Shown here one piece after another: positions 60,394-64,000 of a DNA stretch of 64,000 bases. Position 1 is the stretch's first letter. Each line of letters opens with the position of its first letter. The notes under the pieces are model-generated. The model had not been told where the DNA came from and did no database searches. It worked only from the letters and a program-made list of their open reading frames with translations. The stretch is from the NCBI RefSeq assembly GCF_017916455.1, contig NZ_JAFMSY010000003.1, positions 186,001 to 250,000 of the forward strand, written 5' to 3'. The position numbers and the translations under genes were made by a program. This stretch comes from Nocardioides xinjiangensis (GTDB lineage: Bacteria; Actinomycetota; Actinomycetes; Propionibacteriales; Nocardioidaceae).

Positions 60394-60749
60394 CAGCCAC
60401 CGACCACGCCCTCGAGCTCGTCGCCGTCGCGGCCCAGGCCGCCCACGACAAGAAGGCCGACCAGGTGCTGGCCTTCGACGTCAGCGACCAGCTCGCGATC
60501 ACCGACGCCTTCCTGCTGGCCAGTGCCGGCAACGAGCGTGCGGTCGGCGCGATCGTCGACGAGGTCGAGGACAAGCTGCGCGAGGCGGGCGCCAAGCCGA
60601 TCCGCCGGGAGGGGCACAGGGAGGGCCGCTGGGTGCTGCTCGACTACGGCGAGATCGTGGTGCACGTCCAGCACGAGGAGGAGCGGTCGTTCTACGCCCT
60701 CGAGCGCCTCTGGAGCGACTGCCCGCTCATCCCGCTCACGCTCACGTGA
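60390..60749 (+). CDS. rsfS: Ribosome silencing factor
   Basis: 119 residues. RsfS/Iojap binds L14 of the large ribosomal subunit and blocks subunit joining in starvation. Signatures are [36 protein letters not shown] and [36 protein letters not shown]. The ATG at 60390 overlaps the nadD stop by four bases. The typical neighbours nadD and a histidine phosphatase are present. Confidence 0.96.
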   Translation: MTATDHALELVAVAAQAAHDKKADQVLAFDVSDQLAITDAFLLASAGNERAVGAIVDEVEDKLREAGAKPIRREGHREGRWVLLDYGEIVVHVQHEEERSFYALERLWSDCPLIPLTLT

Positions 60750-60756
60750 GGCGCGC

Positions 60757-61383
60757 GTGAGGCGCCTGGTCCTCCTGCGGCACGGCCGCACCGCGTGGAA
60801 CGACGCGGGCCGGGCGCAAGGACACGCCGACGTGCCGCTGGACGACCTGGGCGAGGCGCAGGCCAAGGCCGTCGCGCCGGTCCTCGCCGCGCTCGCGCCC
60901 GTCGCGGTGTGGAGCTCCGACCTCTCGCGCGCCGCGCAGACGGCCGCGCAGGTGGCCGCCCAGGCCGGCCTGGAGCCGGCCCTCGACCCGCGGCTGCGGG
61001 AGTTCGACGTCGGCCCGCACCGGACCGGCCTGACGATCGAGCAGTACGCCGCCGCCCATCCCGAGGAGCACGCCGCCCTGCTGGCGGGCGACCTCGCCAG
61101 CATCCCCGGGCGCGAGACCCGGAACGACGTGCTGGCGCGGTTCCTGCCGGCCCTGACGTCGTACGCCGACGCGCTGGGCGACGGCGAGACCGCCGTCGTC
61201 GTGTCGCACGGCGCCGCGCTGCGTGTCGCCGTGCCGGCGTTCCTGGGTTGGGGCGACGGCCCGGCGGACGCGCTGGGCGTGCTCGCCAACTGCGGGTGGG
61301 TCGAGCTCGAGCACGCCGCGTCGACGTGGACCGGGGGCGCCGAGCGGTGGCGGCTCATGGCCTGGAACCGCGTCGTGGCCTGA
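60757..61383 (+). CDS. Histidine phosphatase (possible GpgP-like)
   Basis: 208 residues with RRLVLLRHGRTAWNDAGRAQGHADVPL (catalytic RHG), SSDLSRAAQTAAQ, the REFDVG strand and VVVSHGAALRVAVPAF (second catalytic His). By position after nadD and rsfS it corresponds to Rv2419c (glucosyl-3-phosphoglycerate phosphatase) in mycobacteria; that specific activity is inferred from synteny only. GTG 60757 starts 7 bp after rsfS stop. It is a presumed intact paralogue of the broken gene at 10792. Confidence 0.85.
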   Translation: MRRLVLLRHGRTAWNDAGRAQGHADVPLDDLGEAQAKAVAPVLAALAPVAVWSSDLSRAAQTAAQVAAQAGLEPALDPRLREFDVGPHRTGLTIEQYAAAHPEEHAALLAGDLASIPGRETRNDVLARFLPALTSYADALGDGETAVVVSHGAALRVAVPAFLGWGDGPADALGVLANCGWVELEHAASTWTGGAERWRLMAWNRVVA

Positions 61384-61420
61384 GGGGGACCCCGATTTCA
61401 CCTGCCGGTCGGGTGTCGGC

Positions 61421-61426
61421 TAGTGT
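61421..61426 (+). promoter_or_regulatory. -10 box TAGTGT of the tRNA-Ala gene
   Basis: TAGTGT ends 11 nt before the first tRNA base, a normal distance for a tRNA promoter; no convincing -35 box. Confidence 0.45.
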
Positions 61427-61437
61427 TCTCGGCTGTT

Positions 61438-61510
61438 GGGGCTGTGGCGCAGCTGGTAGCGCATCTGCATGGCATGCAGAGGGTCAGGGGTTCGAGTCCC
61501 CTCAGCTCCA
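61438..61510 (+). tRNA. tRNA-Ala (anticodon GGC)
   Basis: 73-nt cloverleaf. Acceptor GGGGCTG pairs with CAGCTCC and keeps the G3:U70 pair that identifies alanine tRNAs. The anticodon stem TCTGC/GCAGA frames the loop ATGGCAT, anticodon GGC reading GCC. The T arm AGGGG-TTCGAGT-CCCCT is canonical. The 3' CCA is not fully encoded. Confidence 0.97.
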
Positions 61511-61520
61511 CCGATCGGAG

Positions 61521-61548
61521 GAGGCCGGATCCACCTGGATCCGGCCTC
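61521..61548 (+). terminator. Perfect hairpin after tRNA-Ala
   Basis: GAGGCCGGATCCA and TGGATCCGGCCTC form a 13-bp perfect stem interrupted by only two bases (CC), followed by TTCT; the tRNA terminator. Confidence 0.8.
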
Positions 61549-61628
61549 TTCTGCGTCCCGGCCGGGCCCCTGGCAGGCCGGTGCGTCGGCGTGTTGGCGG
61601 AACGGCGGGCGGGTGGCACCATGCGGGC

Positions 61629-62867
61629 ATGACCGCGATCGACGTCTCCACCAGCACCATCCTCGAGGGCACCGACGCCCACATCGAGGCCACCGAGCGC
61701 TACGCCGCCCACAACTACCACCCGCTGCCGGTGGTGCTCGCCGAGGGCGACGGCGCCTGGGTCACCGACGTCGACGGCAAGCGCTACCTCGACTGCCTCG
61801 CGGGCTACTCGGCGCTCAACTTCGGCCACACCAACGAGCGCCTCGTCGCGGTCGCTCGCGAGCAGCTCGGCAAGCTGACGCTGACCAGCCGCGCGTTCTT
61901 CAACGACAAGCTCAGCGGGTTCGCCGTCGCCCTGGCCCGGCTCACCGGCAAGGACATGATCCTGCCGATGAACTCCGGCGCGGAGGCCGTCGAGACGGCG
62001 ATCAAGGTCAGCCGCAAGTGGGGCTACGAGGTGAAGGGCGTGCCGGCCGGGCAGGCCACGATCATCACCATGGAGGGCAACTTCCACGGTCGCACCACGA
62101 CGATCGTGAGCTTCTCCGACGACGACGTCGCGACCTCCGGCTACGCCCCGTTCACGACCGGCTTCCGCAGCGTCAAGTACGGCGACATCGCGTCCATCGC
62201 CGCCGCCATCGACGACACGACGGTCGCCGTGCTCTTCGAGCCGATCCAGGGGGAGGGCGGCGTGGTGATGCCGCCGGAGGGCTTCCTGCGCGACCTGCGC
62301 GCCCTGTGCAGCGAGCGCAACGTGCTGATGGTGGCCGACGAGATCCAGTCCGGCCTCGCTCGCTCGGGCCGGACCTTCGCGTGCGACCACGAGGACGTCG
62401 TGCCCGACATCTACATCATGGGCAAGGCCCTCGGCGGCGGGCTCTACCCCGTCTCCGCGATCGCGGCCGACCGCGACGTCATGGACGTCATCACCCCCGG
62501 CTCGCACGGGTCGACCTTCGGCGGCAACCCCCTGGCGGCGGCCATCGGCACCGAGGTCGTGGCGATGCTCGAGGAGGGCACGTTCCAGGCCCGCTCGGCG
62601 GAGATCGGTGAGCTCCTCGAGGCGGGGTTCCGCCCGCTGGTCGGTCGGGGGCTGTCCGACGTCCGGGTGCGTGGCGCCTGGGCCGGCATCGACATCGACC
62701 CGACGCTGATGAGCGGCCGCCAGATGTCGGAGGCGCTGATGGCGCGCGGCATCCTCGCCAAGGACACTCACGGCTCGACGGTGCGCTTCGCGCCGCCGCT
62801 GGTGGCCAGCGACGAGGACATCGCGGGGCTCGTGGCCGCGGTCACCGAGATCGTCACCGCGCGCTGA
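61629..62867 (+). CDS. rocD: Ornithine aminotransferase
   Basis: 412-residue fold-type I PLP enzyme transferring the delta-amino group of ornithine to 2-oxoglutarate, giving glutamate semialdehyde. Signatures are MNSGAEAVETAIKVSRKWGY, FEPIQGEGGVVMPPEGFLR, VADEIQSGLARSG and YIMGKALGGGLYPVSA with the PLP Lys near 266. ATG 61629 matches the family N-terminus. Product glutamate semialdehyde links to proline metabolism, although proA is a separate transcription unit. Other aminotransferases of the family are possible; the ornithine-type motif set is convincing. Confidence 0.92.
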   Translation: MTAIDVSTSTILEGTDAHIEATERYAAHNYHPLPVVLAEGDGAWVTDVDGKRYLDCLAGYSALNFGHTNERLVAVAREQLGKLTLTSRAFFNDKLSGFAVALARLTGKDMILPMNSGAEAVETAIKVSRKWGYEVKGVPAGQATIITMEGNFHGRTTTIVSFSDDDVATSGYAPFTTGFRSVKYGDIASIAAAIDDTTVAVLFEPIQGEGGVVMPPEGFLRDLRALCSERNVLMVADEIQSGLARSGRTFACDHEDVVPDIYIMGKALGGGLYPVSAIAADRDVMDVITPGSHGSTFGGNPLAAAIGTEVVAMLEEGTFQARSAEIGELLEAGFRPLVGRGLSDVRVRGAWAGIDIDPTLMSGRQMSEALMARGILAKDTHGSTVRFAPPLVASDEDIAGLVAAVTEIVTAR

Positions 62868-62893
62868 CGCGCCCCGCGCGAGCGCGGCGTCAG
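62864..62893. terminator. Hairpin spanning the convergent stops of rocD and the SDR gene
   Basis: CTGACGC and GCGTCAG form the outer arms, with GC-rich inner pairing; each arm contains one gene's stop codon (TGA at 62865 and TGA at 62890 on the minus strand). A bidirectional terminator is plausible. Confidence 0.5.
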
Positions 62894-63651
62894 GCGATCG
62901 TCAGGCCCCCGTCGACCGGGATCATCTGCCCGGTGACGTACCCCGCGGCGTCCGAGGCGAGCCACACGGCGGTCGCGGCCAGCTCGTGCGGGTCGCCCTT
63001 GCGGCCGGCCGGGACCCGCTGCAGGGCCAGGTTGAGGTAGCCGTCGGGGTAGGTGGCGGTCATCTCCGAGGCGAAGAACCCCGGAGCCAGCGCGTTGACG
63101 CGGATGCCCTTGCGGCCCGTCCACTGCTGGGCGAGGTCCCGGGTGAGACCGCCGAGACCGGCCTTCGACGCGGAGTACGCCGCCTGCGGCAGGCCGCCGG
63201 TGGTGAGGCCGAGGATCGAGGAGATGTTGATGACGCTCGACCCCGGCTGCATGACGCGGCCGCACGCCTGGGCCATCCAGTAGCAGCCGTTGAGGTTGAC
63301 GTCGATGACCGAGCGGAACTGCTCGGGCGTCTCGCGGGTGGCCGGGACGGCCGTGCCCACGCCGGCGTTGTTGACCAGCACGTCGACGCGGCCGAACGTC
63401 GCCATCGCCTCGTCGACGAGCCGCTGGCACTGCTCGGGATCGGCCACGTCGGTGGCCACCGTGCGCACGCGGCGGCCGGTGGAGCGCACGGAGTCCGCGA
63501 CGCGCTCCAGCTTCTCGACCCGGCGCGCGCCGAGCACCACGTCGGCGCCGGCCTCGGCGAAGCAGTGTGCGAACGCGACGCCCAGGCCGCTCGAGGCGCC
63601 GGTGACGATGACGACCTTGCCGTCCAGGCGGAACATGTCCATGACTCCCAT
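62890..63651 (-). CDS. Short-chain dehydrogenase/reductase
   Basis: 253-residue classical SDR. Nucleotide motif TGASSGLG (near residue 18), NNAG (LVNNAGVGT), active-site Ser in INISSILG and YSASKAG (Tyr-x3-Lys), and the C-terminal GQMIPVDGGLTIA are all complete. It is an oxidoreductase using NAD(P)H; the substrate is unknown. The ATG at 63651 is 6 nt from a TAGGGT box that overlaps the stop codon of the MFS gene upstream. Confidence 0.9.
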   Translation of the reverse strand: MGVMDMFRLDGKVVIVTGASSGLGVAFAHCFAEAGADVVLGARRVEKLERVADSVRSTGRRVRTVATDVADPEQCQRLVDEAMATFGRVDVLVNNAGVGTAVPATRETPEQFRSVIDVNLNGCYWMAQACGRVMQPGSSVINISSILGLTTGGLPQAAYSASKAGLGGLTRDLAQQWTGRKGIRVNALAPGFFASEMTATYPDGYLNLALQRVPAGRKGDPHELAATAVWLASDAAGYVTGQMIPVDGGLTIA

Positions 63652-63657
63652 GCCGGG

Positions 63658-63663
63658 ACCCTA
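63658..63663 (-). promoter_or_regulatory. -10 box TAGGGT for the SDR gene, overlapping the MFS stop
   Basis: The TAG of this box is also the stop codon of the MFS gene. It lies 6 nt before ATG 63651. Confidence 0.5.
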
Positions 63664-64000
63664 GGGCGTCGGGGTGGGGGTTTGCTCCGCAGGGGTCGCC
63701 GGTGCGCGCGGCAGGTCGCGCACCGAGCGTGCGCAGAGCACCAGCGCGCAGACGGTGACGTACGCGACGGCCGAGGCCACGAGGACGGGCCGGAACCCGA
63801 AGACCGCGGCGAGGGGGCCGAAGGCCAGCTGTCCGACGGGGATCGCCAGGAAGGAGCCGAGCGCGTCGTAGGAGTAGGCGCGGGAGAGCATCGCGTCCTC
63901 GATGTTCTCCTGCATCGCCAGGTTCCAGCCCATGCCGAAGACCTCCATGCCGGCGCCGGCGGCGAACGCGGCCACGACGAGCGCCACCAGGTGGGGCGAC
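63661..64000 (-). CDS. MFS transporter, C-terminal part (partial)
   Basis: The last 113 or so residues of a membrane protein running off the window edge. Three to four hydrophobic segments are visible (LVVAAFAAGAGMEVFGM, SFLAIPVGQLAFGPLAAVFGFRPVLVASAVAYVTVCALVL) with the motif AYSYDALGSFLAIPVGQL, typical of the MFS enterobactin-exporter/MFS_3 type. The C-terminus ends in ATPAEQTPTPTP. The 5' end is outside the window, so substrate and start are unknown. Its stop codon is embedded in the promoter of the SDR gene. Confidence 0.8.
   Translation of the reverse strand, partial: SPHLVALVVAAFAAGAGMEVFGMGWNLAMQENIEDAMLSRAYSYDALGSFLAIPVGQLAFGPLAAVFGFRPVLVASAVAYVTVCALVLCARSVRDLPRAPATPAEQTPTPTP

Overview
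The window is very GC-rich, densely packed DNA from a high-GC Gram-positive chromosome. Codon use, the atpD-atpC-DUF2550 order, NucS in place of MutS/MutL, GlgE-type glycogen metabolism and many TANNNT boxes 6-8 nt before start codons point to an actinobacterium. Family-level resemblance suggests Nocardioidaceae (Nocardioides-like); the genus is an inference. There is no plasmid, phage, IS element or CRISPR array. The gene content looks like core chromosome.

Layout. 1-1054: end of the ATP synthase operon and a DUF2550 membrane protein. 1051-3428: divergent LacI regulator/MFS pair with tandem palindromes between them. 3454-9848: SWIM-SNF2 helicase, PduO-type cobalamin adenosyltransferase, STAS protein and ethylmalonyl-CoA mutase (MeaA). 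9870-12802: D-amino-acid oxidase-like protein, a frameshifted histidine phosphatase, a small Cys-rich protein behind an iron-box-like dyad, a frameshifted DUF952-membrane protein and NucS. 12937-19936: double-domain 3-hydroxybutyryl-CoA dehydrogenase, VOC protein, a five-copy 72-bp hairpin array, a large AAA-LuxR regulator, a Gly-tailed membrane protein and an alpha/beta hydrolase. 19968-24217: CGNR regulator/EamA exporter, AI-2E-type permease and a DivIVA/Scy-like coiled coil. 24346-28563: crotonyl-CoA carboxylase/reductase, epimerase, thiolase and MeaB. 28546-34866: two roadblock/LC7 proteins, GtrA, a CnoX-like protein, pyruvate phosphate dikinase and Nudix. 34947-37843: divergent copper proteins. 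37869-54844: glycogen/trehalose island (glgE-treS-mak-glgB operon, glgP, glgX) with an M36 metalloprotease and OhrR inserted. 54950-58084: enoyl-CoA hydratase and etfBA. 58251-61510: proA, a 49-aa membrane peptide, nadD, rsfS, a phosphatase and tRNA-Ala. 61629-64000: rocD, SDR and a truncated MFS gene.

How it fits together. Thiolase, the hydroxybutyryl-CoA dehydrogenase, Ccr, epimerase, MeaA, its chaperone MeaB and the B12 adenosyltransferase together describe much of an ethylmalonyl-CoA route for acetyl-CoA assimilation; etfBA would carry electrons from acyl-CoA dehydrogenases. PpdK is a gluconeogenic entry from pyruvate. TreS, maltokinase, GlgE and GlgB build alpha-glucan from trehalose, and GlgP and GlgX degrade it. 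Much of the window follows, from memory, the M. tuberculosis order Rv1308-Rv1328, and the proA-to-phosphatase stretch resembles the Rv2427c-Rv2419c neighbourhood, so many of the other genes read as lineage-specific insertions.

The least explained items are the 72-bp hairpin array, the LC7 pair, the iron-box/Cys-rich gene, the copper protein pair and two neighbouring frameshifted genes.
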